A stretch of DNA of 64,000 nt, taken from positions 248,001-312,000 of the forward strand of contig VMEE01000052.1 of assembly GCA_009910795.1 (NCBI GenBank). The letters are read 5' to 3'. Position numbers and translations under genes: made by a program. Every line of letters begins with the position of its first letter. Position 1 is the first letter of the stretch. Source of the stretch: Dehalobacter sp. CP (GTDB lineage: Bacteria > Bacillota_B > Desulfitobacteriia > Desulfitobacteriales > Syntrophobotulaceae). This document shows, one piece after another, positions 24,946-34,012 of this stretch. Below the pieces are notes generated by a model. That model was not told the DNA's origin and ran no database searches. It saw nothing but the letters and a program-made list of their open reading frames with translations.

Positions 24946-27006
24946 ATGGCCACAGCTCGCGCGGGCAGATTAGCAAGAAATACGGATATTATCGCAGCCA
25001 TCAGCATTGTCGGCATTATTGTTGTCATGGTCATTGGCGTACCCGCAGGCTGGCTTGATTTTCTTATTACCTTAAACATTACTGGATCAGTTCTGATTCT
25101 TCTGCTGGCTGTCTTTACAAAGGATCCACTGGAGTTTTCCGTACTGCCTTCTTTGCTGCTGACCATGACACTGTTCCGACTTGCCCTGAATCTTTCCACG
25201 ACGAAACTGATTTTACTCGAGGCTGAGGCGGGGCAGGTCATTCAGCAGTTTGGAGAGTTTGTCATCCAGGGAAATCCGATTGTTGGCTTTATTGTGTTCT
25301 GTATCCTGGTCGTGGTACAGTTTCTGGTCATCACCAAAGGTGCGGAACGCGTATCCGAAGTTGGGGCCCGCTTTACCCTGGATGCAATGCCCGGGAAACA
25401 GATGAGCATCGATGCCGACCTGAACGCCGGCATCATCACGGATCAGGAAGCTAGAGCCCGAAGACTGCATATCCAGCAGGAAGCAGATTTTTACGGTGCG
25501 ATGGACGGCGCTAGCAAGTTTGTCAAAGGGGATGCCATTGCGGCAATCATTATCCTGCTAATTAACATTATCGGCGGCTTTATTATCGGGATGGCAACCA
25601 AGGGTATGGCGGTCACCGACGCTCTATACACCTACACGCTGCTGACGATCGGAGACGGTCTGGTAACCCAGATCCCGGCGCTGCTGATTTCAACCGCTAC
25701 TGGGCTTATCGTAACCCGAGCTGCATCAGACAGTAACCTCGGGCAGGATCTGGCCAAACAGCTGTTCAGGACTCCAAAGGCGCTTTATATTACTTCTGGG
25801 GTATTGGTAGCTCTTGCAATTTTTGGCATGCCCCAGGTACCGATGCTGATGTTCGCCACCGCTACAGCCGGAATGGGTTACTACCTTCAGCGCAACACTG
25901 CTCAGGCAGCCAAGAAAGAATCGGAGGCAGCGGTTAGAAGCGATATTGACGAGACCAAAAAGCCTGAAAATGTAATGAATATGCTTGGAATTGATCATAT
26001 GGAACTGGAAATCGGCTATGCGCTGATTCCGCTGGTTGACGCCGGTCAGGGCGGGGACCTTCTGGACAGGATTATTCTGATCCGCAGGCAGCTGGCCGGG
26101 GAACTCGGATTTATCGTTCCGGTGATCAGGGTCAGGGATAATATGAATCTGCAGCCGAATCAGTATACGATCAAACTGAAAGGCGCCGAGGTTGCTTCCG
26201 GGGAATTGATGACCGATCATTACCTGGCCTTCAGTGGGGGAATTGAGGATGATTCCATCCAGGGTATTCCGACAAAAGAACCGGCCTTTGGTCTTGATGC
26301 CAAATGGATTAACGCGTCGGTCAGAGAGCAGGCTGAACTTTCCGGGTATACCGTCGTCGATGCACCGACTGTACTCGCCACCCATTTGACGGAAGTTCTA
26401 AAAACGCATGCCCATGAGATTATTAGCCGGCAGGATGTGAAGAAATTAATTGATCATGCCAAGGAACAGTCGCCGGCAGTTGTCGAAGAGCTTATTCCTG
26501 ACCTGCTTAGTCTAGGGCAGGTTCAGAAGGTACTCAGCAACCTGCTGCGGGAAAGAGTATCGGTTAAAGATCTGGTGACGATCCTGGAAACGCTTGCTGA
26601 TTGTGCTCCTTTGACAAAAGATATCGACAGGCTCACCGAATATGTCCGGCAGAGTTTGGCCCGCCAGATCGTACAGCCCTTCCTAAATCCTCAAAAAAAA
26701 TTGCCAGTAATTACGCTTGAGCCCAAGATTGAGCAGATGATTTTGGATAATCTTCGCCCCTCGGACTTCGGCAGTTACGTGAATATTGATCCGAATGTCA
26801 TACAGAAGCTCTTAAAAAGGATAGGGGCCCAAGTAGAAAAAATTATGCTGCAGGGACACAATCCCGTAATGTTGTGTGCTCCTGTGGTCAGGATAAGTTT
26901 AAAAAGAATGACAGAGCGTCAGCTTCCTCACCTGGTCATCCTGTCTTATAATGAACTTGTACAGGGAATAGAGGTTCAGGCTCTTGGAATGGTGGTGTTG
27001 GATTAA
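24946..27006 (+). CDS. flhA: Flagellar export component FlhA
   Basis: A 686-residue export channel protein. The N-terminal part has about eight TM segments and the FHIPEP-type region (LPSLLLTMTLFRLALNLSTT; PGKQMSIDADLNAGIITDQEA). The cytoplasmic FlhA_C domain covers about 330-686. The nonameric ring receives chaperone-substrate complexes and uses proton motive force. Strong AGGAGG before ATG 24946. Its TAA overlaps the flhF ATG by one base. Confidence 0.97.
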   Translation: MATARAGRLARNTDIIAAISIVGIIVVMVIGVPAGWLDFLITLNITGSVLILLLAVFTKDPLEFSVLPSLLLTMTLFRLALNLSTTKLILLEAEAGQVIQQFGEFVIQGNPIVGFIVFCILVVVQFLVITKGAERVSEVGARFTLDAMPGKQMSIDADLNAGIITDQEARARRLHIQQEADFYGAMDGASKFVKGDAIAAIIILLINIIGGFIIGMATKGMAVTDALYTYTLLTIGDGLVTQIPALLISTATGLIVTRAASDSNLGQDLAKQLFRTPKALYITSGVLVALAIFGMPQVPMLMFATATAGMGYYLQRNTAQAAKKESEAAVRSDIDETKKPENVMNMLGIDHMELEIGYALIPLVDAGQGGDLLDRIILIRRQLAGELGFIVPVIRVRDNMNLQPNQYTIKLKGAEVASGELMTDHYLAFSGGIEDDSIQGIPTKEPAFGLDAKWINASVREQAELSGYTVVDAPTVLATHLTEVLKTHAHEIISRQDVKKLIDHAKEQSPAVVEELIPDLLSLGQVQKVLSNLLRERVSVKDLVTILETLADCAPLTKDIDRLTEYVRQSLARQIVQPFLNPQKKLPVITLEPKIEQMILDNLRPSDFGSYVNIDPNVIQKLLKRIGAQVEKIMLQGHNPVMLCAPVVRISLKRMTERQLPHLVILSYNELVQGIEVQALGMVVLD

Positions 27007-28196
27007 TGAGGGTGAAACGGTTCGTCGGTGACAATGTGGCAGATACAATGGGGAAGATTAAACGGGAGCTTGGGCCGGAGGCAGTGATTCTACAGACCCG
27101 CCAGATTAAAGAAGGCGGATTCCTGGGCTTTTTTGCGCGTACAAAAGTGGAAATTACCGCAGCGATTGAAGAAAGACAGCAAAATTATGCCGCGATGAAG
27201 TCAGCGGAGGATGAACCTGTCAAAGTTGTTAATACGGATGCGATAAAAAAGGCCTATGAAGCTTACAGAGAAAAAGAAAATGAAAACACTAGAGAGCAGA
27301 GTATTTCCGATGATGCCCAGTCCGAAATCAAACAGATGCACAATATTTTAAAAGAAATCAAAGGGCATATCACCAAAGGGGACTTAAGCAGCAGTGCTGA
27401 ATCCAAACCCTACTCCCACTGGGTTAATTTTCTGACGGACAGAGGAGCCAGCAGAGAGACTGCCGCTGAACTGCTCGAACCTATCAGAAACGATCTTGCC
27501 GAAGACCAGTGGAAAAACAATGCAAAAGTATTTGAACTTTTGAAAAATCAAGTAGAAAGGTTATGTTCAAACACCGAGGTTATCAGGCCTAGCAAATCCA
27601 GGACACTGGTGGTCGCGATGGTAGGACCCACCGGAGTCGGGAAAACAACAACCATTGGGAAGCTTGCAGCAGGTTTCAGCATCATTGAAAGAAGAAAGGT
27701 GGCACTGGTGACTGCCGACACATTCAGAGTAGCGGCGGTCGAACAGCTCAGAACTTTCGGAGAAATCATCGGTGTTCCCGTTGAAGTCGTCATGACGCCG
27801 GAAGGGTTGAAGGAAGCGATTGATATCCATGCCGACAAAGAACTTATTTTTATCGACACAGCCGGACGCAGTCCACAGCACGACCTTCATATGGATGAAC
27901 TGGAAGCTTTTTTGGACAAGGCCAAACCTGATCTGACAATGCTTGTCATGAGTGTCACGACCAACCTGACAGACCAGATGAAAGTTTACGAAAGGTTCAA
28001 TGAGTTATCCACGCATCTGATCTTAACAAAGCTGGATGAGAGCTTTTCTCTCGGTTCCATACTTGATCTTCTGGCAAAGACCAATTTGCCTGTTGCATAT
28101 TTAACAAACGGACAGAATGTCCCGGATGATATTGATGCAGCTACATCCGAGAAACTAACCCGGTACGTTCTTGGGGAGGATAATCCATATGCATGA
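27006..28196 (+). CDS. flhF: Flagellar SRP-like GTPase FlhF
   Basis: A 396-residue SIMIBI GTPase. The basic N-terminal domain (MRVKRFVGDNVADTMGKIKR) and helical N domain precede the NG domain with P-loop GPTGVGKTTTIGKLA near residue 206, TADTFRVAAVEQLRTF, DTAGRSPQH and TKLDES. It controls the site and number of flagella with FlhG. Overlaps flhG by 8 bp. Confidence 0.96.
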   Translation: MRVKRFVGDNVADTMGKIKRELGPEAVILQTRQIKEGGFLGFFARTKVEITAAIEERQQNYAAMKSAEDEPVKVVNTDAIKKAYEAYREKENENTREQSISDDAQSEIKQMHNILKEIKGHITKGDLSSSAESKPYSHWVNFLTDRGASRETAAELLEPIRNDLAEDQWKNNAKVFELLKNQVERLCSNTEVIRPSKSRTLVVAMVGPTGVGKTTTIGKLAAGFSIIERRKVALVTADTFRVAAVEQLRTFGEIIGVPVEVVMTPEGLKEAIDIHADKELIFIDTAGRSPQHDLHMDELEAFLDKAKPDLTMLVMSVTTNLTDQMKVYERFNELSTHLILTKLDESFSLGSILDLLAKTNLPVAYLTNGQNVPDDIDAATSEKLTRYVLGEDNPYA

Positions 28197-29055
28197 CCAA
28201 GCAAGTATACTCAGGCAGATGGCGAGTGAAAGAGAAGTTGCAATGCCAAGAAATATGCGGGTCATTGCAGTCAGCAGCGGCAAAGGCGGTGTGGGCAAGA
28301 CCAGTTTTGTGGTGAACTTGGCGCTTGCTCTGACCGAATACAATTACAGGGTGATTATTCTCGACGGAGATCTTGGACTGGCCAATGTCGATGTAGCTTT
28401 TGGGATCACGCCGAAATACAATATTAAACACCTGCTGACTGGCGAAAAAAGAATTGAAGATATTCTTTACCCGATTGGCAAAGGAATCAAAGTATTGCCT
28501 GGAGCATCTGGAATGGTAGAGCTCGCAAATTTGGACAGAGGACAGCTGAAAAATGTTCTTGTTAATCTTGGCCGCCTTGAAAAAATGGCAGATATTTTAC
28601 TGATTGATACCGGAGCTGGTTTAGGACATACCGTACTGAACTTTATCAGCGCGGCGGATGATGTCATTCTCGTTCTTACGCCGGAGCCGCCTTCCATGAC
28701 CGATGCTTATGGACTGATCAAATCAATCAAAAGTCCGACCGGGAAAGTGAATCTCAACATTGTGGTGAATCGGGTTAAGAGTGAAGCAGAAGCCAAGCAG
28801 GCCTATGAAAGACTGGAGCATGCGGTTACGAAGTTTTTGGGTATGCCCATCAGTTTATTGGGATGGGTTTACGACGACCCATCAGTCGGACGTTCCGTGA
28901 TGGAACAGAAGCCGGTCGGGTTATCGGATCCTGAAAGTTATGCCTATCGCTGCGTGCAATGGATCGCCGGAAATGTTGCAGGCGTATATATGCAGCCTCC
29001 GACTCAAAGCAGCGGAATCAGAGGATTTATTTCTTCTCTGCTGAAATTGAAATAA
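28189..29055 (+). CDS. flhG: Flagellar number regulator FlhG (MinD-like ATPase)
   Basis: A 288-residue ParA/MinD ATPase. It reads MHDQASILRQM, a DQAxxLR motif that stimulates the FlhF GTPase, then deviant Walker A SSGKGGVGKTSFVVNLA, ILDGDLGLANVDV and IDTGAGLG (switch II). ATG 28189 is chosen for the GGGGAGGA 8 nt upstream; the first upstream ATG (28171) would displace the DQAxxLR motif. The C-terminal FISSLLKLK end is an amphipathic membrane-targeting helix. Confidence 0.95.
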   Translation: MHDQASILRQMASEREVAMPRNMRVIAVSSGKGGVGKTSFVVNLALALTEYNYRVIILDGDLGLANVDVAFGITPKYNIKHLLTGEKRIEDILYPIGKGIKVLPGASGMVELANLDRGQLKNVLVNLGRLEKMADILLIDTGAGLGHTVLNFISAADDVILVLTPEPPSMTDAYGLIKSIKSPTGKVNLNIVVNRVKSEAEAKQAYERLEHAVTKFLGMPISLLGWVYDDPSVGRSVMEQKPVGLSDPESYAYRCVQWIAGNVAGVYMQPPTQSSGIRGFISSLLKLK

Positions 29056-29126
29056 TGAAATTAAGATAACGTCAGACATCAAACGATGTGACTAGCCTGG
29101 TCAGAGGTATTTGGGGAGTGATGAAG

Positions 29127-29768
29127 ATGCTTTATAAAGACAAAATATATGAAGGCTTAAGTGTCCAAATTGTTGTCCCTGAAGGAGAATATCAGGGCAG
29201 ATATAAGACCAGGGTAGAAGAGGTTGGGCAGAAAATCATAACCATCGGGGTACCGGTCGCTGGCGGCCAGTTTATTCCGCTTCGAGAGGGAACACAGCTG
29301 GAAGTGGTATTTGTTGACGACCTGTCGGCGTATTCCTTTTCGACCGTCCTGATCAAAAGGCTCTCTGTTCCTATTCCAACGTTTATTATCGAATTTCCCG
29401 AGAAAATATCCAAAGTTCAAAGAAGAAAATATGTTAGGGTTCAGGTGGTTAGTCCTCTCCAATACAGGATAGTGGAGAGAAACGGTTTAGGGATAGAGCA
29501 GAAAGGATTTATGCATGATTTGAGTGGCGGCGGTTTGCTTTTTCACGCTAGAGAGTGCATACCTGAAAAGACACCGGTTTTGGTGGAGCCTGTCATCGGG
29601 GATACGCCGATGCAGATTCCGGCAATTGTCGTTCGCTGCATGAAAGAAGAAAAAGATTCTTATCTGGTTTCTGCGGAGTTTTATGAGATTTCTGAAAAAA
29701 CGCGTGATAAAATTATTACCTATGTGTTTGAGCTGCAACGAGAGATGCGTAAGAAAGGACTGGTTTGA
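29127..29768 (+). CDS. PilZ-domain c-di-GMP effector (YcgR/YpfA-like)
   Basis: A 213-residue protein. The N-terminal YcgR-like beta domain (about 1-95: YEGLSVQIVVPEGEYQGR) is followed by a PilZ domain with the RxxxR motif (QRRKYVRVQ) and the DLSGGGLLF motif near residue 135, both needed to bind c-di-GMP. In B. subtilis the homologous YpfA/MotI brakes the motor. Between flhG and cheC it is very likely the flagellar brake. ATG 29127 is preferred over ATG 29121 by spacing from GGGGAG. Confidence 0.92.
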   Translation: MLYKDKIYEGLSVQIVVPEGEYQGRYKTRVEEVGQKIITIGVPVAGGQFIPLREGTQLEVVFVDDLSAYSFSTVLIKRLSVPIPTFIIEFPEKISKVQRRKYVRVQVVSPLQYRIVERNGLGIEQKGFMHDLSGGGLLFHARECIPEKTPVLVEPVIGDTPMQIPAIVVRCMKEEKDSYLVSAEFYEISEKTRDKIITYVFELQREMRKKGLV

Positions 29769-29770
29769 AC

Positions 29771-30367
29771 ATGGAGATATCTGCAATCAGGCTGGAAGCT
29801 TTAAAGGAAATTGGAAATATAGGTTCAGGGCATGCGGCAACATCACTTTCTAAACTGTTGCAGGCAAGAATAGACATGTCCGTGCCGAAAGTATGGCTTG
29901 TTCCGCTCGAAAAACTCGGCGAGGCGCTTGGTGAATACGATACCGTCCAGGTGGCCCTTTATCTGAAAGTCGAGGGGGACGCACCCGGAAAGGCTATTTT
30001 TGTCCTCCCGATTGAAAGTGCCAGGGTCATAGCCCAAAAACTGCTTTCACTTCAGGAACGTCCGGATATCTTCAGTGATGAAATGGCGCAGTCGGCGCTG
30101 CAGGAAGTCGGAAATATTCTGGTCAGTTCCTTCATCATCGCATTGTCCAAGTTTTCCGGAGTCCTCCTGCATCCGTCAATTCCGGCCATGGCCATTGACA
30201 TGGTCGGCGCGATTATTGACGGTGTCCTGCTGGAAGAAGGAATAATCGATGACGACGTTTTGATCATTGATACAAAATTATCCGGGGTTAAAGAAGTGGA
30301 AGGGAAATTTTTCTTTATTCCGAGTAAAGGTTCTCTTGATAAATTATTGGGAGTATTTGGTATATGA
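29771..30367 (+). CDS. cheC: CheY-P phosphatase CheC
   Basis: A 198-residue protein with two phosphatase-active helices: EALKEIGNIGSGHAATSL near residue 12 and SALQEVGNILVSSFIIAL near 114, both with Glu and Asn. It dephosphorylates CheY-P and binds CheD. ATG 29771 has GAAAGGA 9 nt upstream; the TTG at 29765 is too close. Stop overlaps the cheD start (ATGA). Confidence 0.95.
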   Translation: MEISAIRLEALKEIGNIGSGHAATSLSKLLQARIDMSVPKVWLVPLEKLGEALGEYDTVQVALYLKVEGDAPGKAIFVLPIESARVIAQKLLSLQERPDIFSDEMAQSALQEVGNILVSSFIIALSKFSGVLLHPSIPAMAIDMVGAIIDGVLLEEGIIDDDVLIIDTKLSGVKEVEGKFFFIPSKGSLDKLLGVFGI

Positions 30368-30846
30368 GCAAAACGATCATTGTAGGAATGGCTGATTACA
30401 AAGTGGAAAGGTCTCCTGACAAGCTGATGACGGCAGGCCTGGGTTCGTGTATCGGGGTATGTGTTTATGATTCGGTATCCCAGATTGGGGGAATGGCCCA
30501 TATCATGCTACCCAACTCTTTGGAGAGCCTTCAGGGCAATCCGATGAAGTATGCCGACACATGCCTGGCCATGATGCTCGAGGAAATGTTTAAGCTTGGG
30601 GTTATAAAATCGAGACTCAAAGCCAAAATGGCCGGTGGGGCTCAGATGTTTTCGTTTGGGAATAAGGCACCGCTCTTGAAAATTGGGGAGCGCAACGCCC
30701 AGTCAGTGGAACAGGAATTAAAAAAGGCCGGGATTCCGCTGCTTGTCCACGATGTTGGCGGCAACTTCGGGCGAACGATCACTTTTGACATTCAATCCGG
30801 CGATTTGCATGTGAGGACCATTAACCATGGGGAAAAGGTGATCTGA
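30364..30846 (+). CDS. cheD: Chemoreceptor glutamine deamidase CheD
   Basis: A 160-residue protein. It begins MSKTIIVGMADYKVERSPDK, with TAGLGSCIGVCVYD giving the catalytic Cys, then GGMAHIMLPNS (catalytic His) and GGAQMFSF. It deamidates Gln on receptors and is sequestered by CheC when CheY-P is present. Its stop overlaps the next gene by one base. Confidence 0.96.
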   Translation: MSKTIIVGMADYKVERSPDKLMTAGLGSCIGVCVYDSVSQIGGMAHIMLPNSLESLQGNPMKYADTCLAMMLEEMFKLGVIKSRLKAKMAGGAQMFSFGNKAPLLKIGERNAQSVEQELKKAGIPLLVHDVGGNFGRTITFDIQSGDLHVRTINHGEKVI

Positions 30847-31262
30847 TGGCAGAGCCAGAAAAAAAACTTAAAAAAAACGCATTTGGATTGTCAGTTATCA
30901 GCGCCGGAATCGTTCTGGTATTCTCCATATTCAACGGCTATCGTTATCCTGCTATCATACTACGAACCGTGCTGGCTTTTTTATTTATTTATCTTTTGGG
31001 CAAAGGGCTTATTGTGTTATGGAATAAGGCCTCTCCTCCGGTCAAAGAAGAAAAAACACCTTCCAAAATTGATATCTTCCTTGGGGATATGGAAAGTCAG
31101 GACGAAAATGCCCCGAATAAGACGGGGCAGCCTGCAGAGAGCCTTCTGTCACTAAAAAAACGGGTTCCGGGCCAAATTAACAACCAGATCATGGATCAGT
31201 TACCGGATGCTGCAGCCAGAGCGGAGATTGTCAGAAAAATGGGCTGGGGTGATGATCAATAA
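30846..31262 (+). CDS. Uncharacterised small membrane protein between cheD and sigD
   Basis: A 138-residue protein with two N-terminal TM helices (LSVISAGIVLVFSIFNGY; AIILRTVLAFLFIYLLGKGLI) and a ~85-residue hydrophilic cytoplasmic tail ending RAEIVRKMGWGDDQ. No family recognised with certainty. It lies in the flagellar operon where related Clostridia also have short uncharacterised genes before sigD, and a ribosome site AAGGAGG for the next gene follows. Possible roles: anchoring a flagellar or chemotaxis factor. Function unknown. Confidence 0.7.
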   Translation: MAEPEKKLKKNAFGLSVISAGIVLVFSIFNGYRYPAIILRTVLAFLFIYLLGKGLIVLWNKASPPVKEEKTPSKIDIFLGDMESQDENAPNKTGQPAESLLSLKKRVPGQINNQIMDQLPDAAARAEIVRKMGWGDDQ

Positions 31263-31277
31263 GGAGGTGTATGCTGC

Positions 31278-32030
31278 ATGTATAAAGGACAATATGATAC
31301 ACCCAAACAAGCTGTATGGACAGAAGAGCATTTAGAGAAGTTCTTGCCGCTCGTGAAAAGGATTGCAGGCCGGCTAGCCATGTCTCTGCCAGAGCATATT
31401 GATCAGGAGGACTTATTTGGGTACGGCGTATTTGGCTTGCTGGATGCGCTTCAAAAATTTGACCCTTCTCGCGGCGTAAAATTTGAAACGTATGCAACGT
31501 TACGAATCAGGGGTTCGATTATTGATGGATTAAGAACGATGGATTGGGTTCCGCATTCAGCACGCCAGAAGGTCAAGCAGGTTACGCAGGGTTATGCCTG
31601 GCTGGAAAACCAGCTTGGACGCAGCCCAACCCTGGAAGAAGCAGCCCGGCACCTCGATATTTCCGTTGAGGAATTGAATGCGACCCTGCTGCAGGGACAG
31701 TATATGACACTCGTGTCGCTTGAAGATGTCAATTCCAACGATAACGAGGACATCACCAGTTCACCTCTTGATCTGATTATTGACCCGAGCTCGCAGGATT
31801 CGTTTGGCCAGATCGAAAAAGAGGAACAGAAACAGATTTTGACGGAAGCCATTGAGAAATTATCGGAGAAAGAGAAGCTGGTGGTCGCTTTATATTATCG
31901 GGAAGAACTGACTTTAAAAGAGATATCGGTGGTGATGAATTTATCGGAATCCCGGATCTCACAAGTTCATTCTCAGGCCATCTTACGATTACGAGGCTAT
32001 CTGGGAAGACAGAAAAAGAATATTTTCTAA
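31278..32030 (+). CDS. sigD: Flagellar sigma factor SigD (FliA/WhiG family)
   Basis: A 250-residue sigma factor. Region 2 has DLFGYGVFGLLDALQKFDPS, GVKFETYATLRIRGSIIDGL and MDWVPHSARQK; region 3 has GRSPTLEEAARHLDIS; region 4 has LSEKEKLVVALYYREELTLK and the helix-turn-helix LSESRISQVHSQAI. It directs transcription of late flagellar genes and is held by FlgM (not in the window). Preceded by AAGGAGGTG. Confidence 0.95.
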   Translation: MYKGQYDTPKQAVWTEEHLEKFLPLVKRIAGRLAMSLPEHIDQEDLFGYGVFGLLDALQKFDPSRGVKFETYATLRIRGSIIDGLRTMDWVPHSARQKVKQVTQGYAWLENQLGRSPTLEEAARHLDISVEELNATLLQGQYMTLVSLEDVNSNDNEDITSSPLDLIIDPSSQDSFGQIEKEEQKQILTEAIEKLSEKEKLVVALYYREELTLKEISVVMNLSESRISQVHSQAILRLRGYLGRQKKNIF

Positions 32031-32129
32031 ACCATTTTGGAGGACAGAATGGTTTTTTTATTGGCAGAAACTAAAGTTCGGGCCAAAATTTGCCGATATA
32101 TTGAATAACAGTACACAGGAGGTGAAAGG

Positions 32130-33470
32130 ATGAATGTAGCGAATGTTTTGACGCCTGTAAATGTTGAAGGAACAAAAACTGATTCTGCAGCAGGAAAAGA
32201 AGGTAAGGGCATTGACCAGAACAACCTTCTGTTTGCGCTTTTTATGCAGAAATTGAATCCTTCCAACAAGGCTGATAAACAAATTCTTGGAGAATTGGCG
32301 GAAGCTGGTCCGGATTCCGATTCAGGAGAAGTCACCATTTCTGATGGGACTGTTTCGGAACTAAGCACTTATCTGCAAATTCTTCAAAACCTATTTCCGG
32401 CTGGCATGGAGGCCACTTCCGGATCAAATGGAGATCAAAATAGTTCCCTGGTATCAGGTTTAGCACTGAAAGGAAACGATGATGCCTGGATGATGCTCGG
32501 ACAAGCCTTGGAAGAAGTTCTTTCCTCAGGCGCAGGGCAAGCCGATAAGACTATGACCAATGGCGAAGGTTTACACCTCGGGAACTACCTGCAGGCTTTC
32601 GGACTTAAAGGGATTTCTGGTTCGACGGCCGATTCTCTCGATCCAGCGGAGTTGGATGATATATTAGGATATTTAAAAGAACTCTCTGGGAAAATTGTTT
32701 CACAAAAAAACCAGAATAATCAAGCAACAGAACCTTTGGATACGAATGCGAAGCTGCTCAACTGGCTGTCTGACAAATTGTCTCTGATTCAAGATAAGAA
32801 CGGAGCGGACAATTCTGCCGCAACAGCCCTGGAGACAACCACTCAGAATATCCTGAGCGGCGTTACAGCGGCGGACGATTCTGCAGAAAACAAGCAGAAT
32901 TCATCTTCTTCGGGAAACAACTCTCAAAACTATTTGATGGACAGATCAATAGATCCGAACCAGATACTGGTTTCAGGAAACAAGACTGATGTTGCGCTTT
33001 CCAGCTCAGCAACTGATGTAAGCAGTGTCAAAGCAGGATCGGTCAGCCCAGGTGCGGTTTGGGACCAGGTTTTGGGCATCCTGAACAAACAGGATCTGAA
33101 TTCTCAGGAGATTAAGGAGATCTCCATTCAGTTGCAGCCGCAGGACCTTGGAAAGCTGAATGTATCCATGAAGCTTGAAAATGGGCAGTTGCATCTAATC
33201 ATCAATGCTTCTGAACAGGCTACGGGATCGTTGCTTCAGAACAATCTGCAGGATTTGCGGAACGGTCTGGCGCAGATCGGCGTTTCGTGTGGAACTCTCG
33301 AAATGAGTTACCGCCAGAATGACCAGCAGTCCTCGCAGGACAGGAATAACTACCGCAGCCAGCAGGAAACAGCCTTAACCCTTCAAGAAGAAGCAAGCAG
33401 TATTTTACCGGTATTTACGTCTTACCTGACGACAAGTAACCAGGGTAATCGAATTAATGTCAGTGTCTGA
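32130..33470 (+). CDS. fliK: Flagellar hook-length control protein FliK
   Basis: A 446-residue protein. The N-terminal ~300 residues are Ser/Asn/Gln-rich and low-complexity, as expected for a molecular ruler. The C-terminal domain (about 325-410) has IQLQPQDLGKLNVSMKLENG and NLQDLRNGLAQIGVSCGTLE, the flagellar hook-length control core that switches FlhB specificity. AGGAGGTGAAAGG precedes the ATG. Followed by flgD at 15 bp as in B. subtilis. Confidence 0.92.
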   Translation: MNVANVLTPVNVEGTKTDSAAGKEGKGIDQNNLLFALFMQKLNPSNKADKQILGELAEAGPDSDSGEVTISDGTVSELSTYLQILQNLFPAGMEATSGSNGDQNSSLVSGLALKGNDDAWMMLGQALEEVLSSGAGQADKTMTNGEGLHLGNYLQAFGLKGISGSTADSLDPAELDDILGYLKELSGKIVSQKNQNNQATEPLDTNAKLLNWLSDKLSLIQDKNGADNSAATALETTTQNILSGVTAADDSAENKQNSSSSGNNSQNYLMDRSIDPNQILVSGNKTDVALSSSATDVSSVKAGSVSPGAVWDQVLGILNKQDLNSQEIKEISIQLQPQDLGKLNVSMKLENGQLHLIINASEQATGSLLQNNLQDLRNGLAQIGVSCGTLEMSYRQNDQQSSQDRNNYRSQQETALTLQEEASSILPVFTSYLTTSNQGNRINVSV

Positions 33471-33485
33471 AACGAGGAGGAAACC

Positions 33486-33938
33486 ATGACAAGCGTCTAT
33501 AATGTAACCGGTACAACTTCGGATACAGCCACAAACGCCAGTACCAGCAGTACTGACAGTACGACTTTAGATAAACAGGCCTTTCTGCAGCTTTTGGTTG
33601 CTCAGCTGCAAAACCAGGATCCAATGTCTCCGATGGATGATACTCAGTTCGTTGCCCAGCTTGCCCAGTTCGGTTCTCTTGAACAGCTCTCAAACATGGC
33701 AACAGCGATGGATGAGCTGAAAGAAAGCATGGTTACGTTGAACAGCCAATCTCTGTTGACGCAAGGAGCGGCAATGATCGGCAAACAGGTAACCTGGACT
33801 GACAGTGCTGGAGCATCGCAGAGCGGAACGGTCACTTCGGTAAAATGGTCCGATGGTTCGCTGGCCCTGGTGGTCGGGGACGCCGAATTGTCTTTAGAGG
33901 ATATTACAGAGATCAAAGGCTCTGCTGCTGCACCGTAA
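33486..33938 (+). CDS. flgD: Flagellar hook assembly scaffold FlgD
   Basis: A 150-residue protein. It has the conserved LDKQAFLQLLVAQLQNQDPM segment and MDDTQFVAQLAQFGSLEQLS, diagnostic of FlgD, and a short C-terminal domain. It caps the growing hook and is lost later. Ribosome site GAGGAGG. It precedes the hook gene by 74 bp. Confidence 0.95.
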   Translation: MTSVYNVTGTTSDTATNASTSSTDSTTLDKQAFLQLLVAQLQNQDPMSPMDDTQFVAQLAQFGSLEQLSNMATAMDELKESMVTLNSQSLLTQGAAMIGKQVTWTDSAGASQSGTVTSVKWSDGSLALVVGDAELSLEDITEIKGSAAAP

Positions 33939-34012
33939 GCAAAAGGCAAAGAAAATGCGTCTGTATCAGAACAACTTTTGAATAAAATTGAACTAACAGG
34001 AGGAAACGCCTT

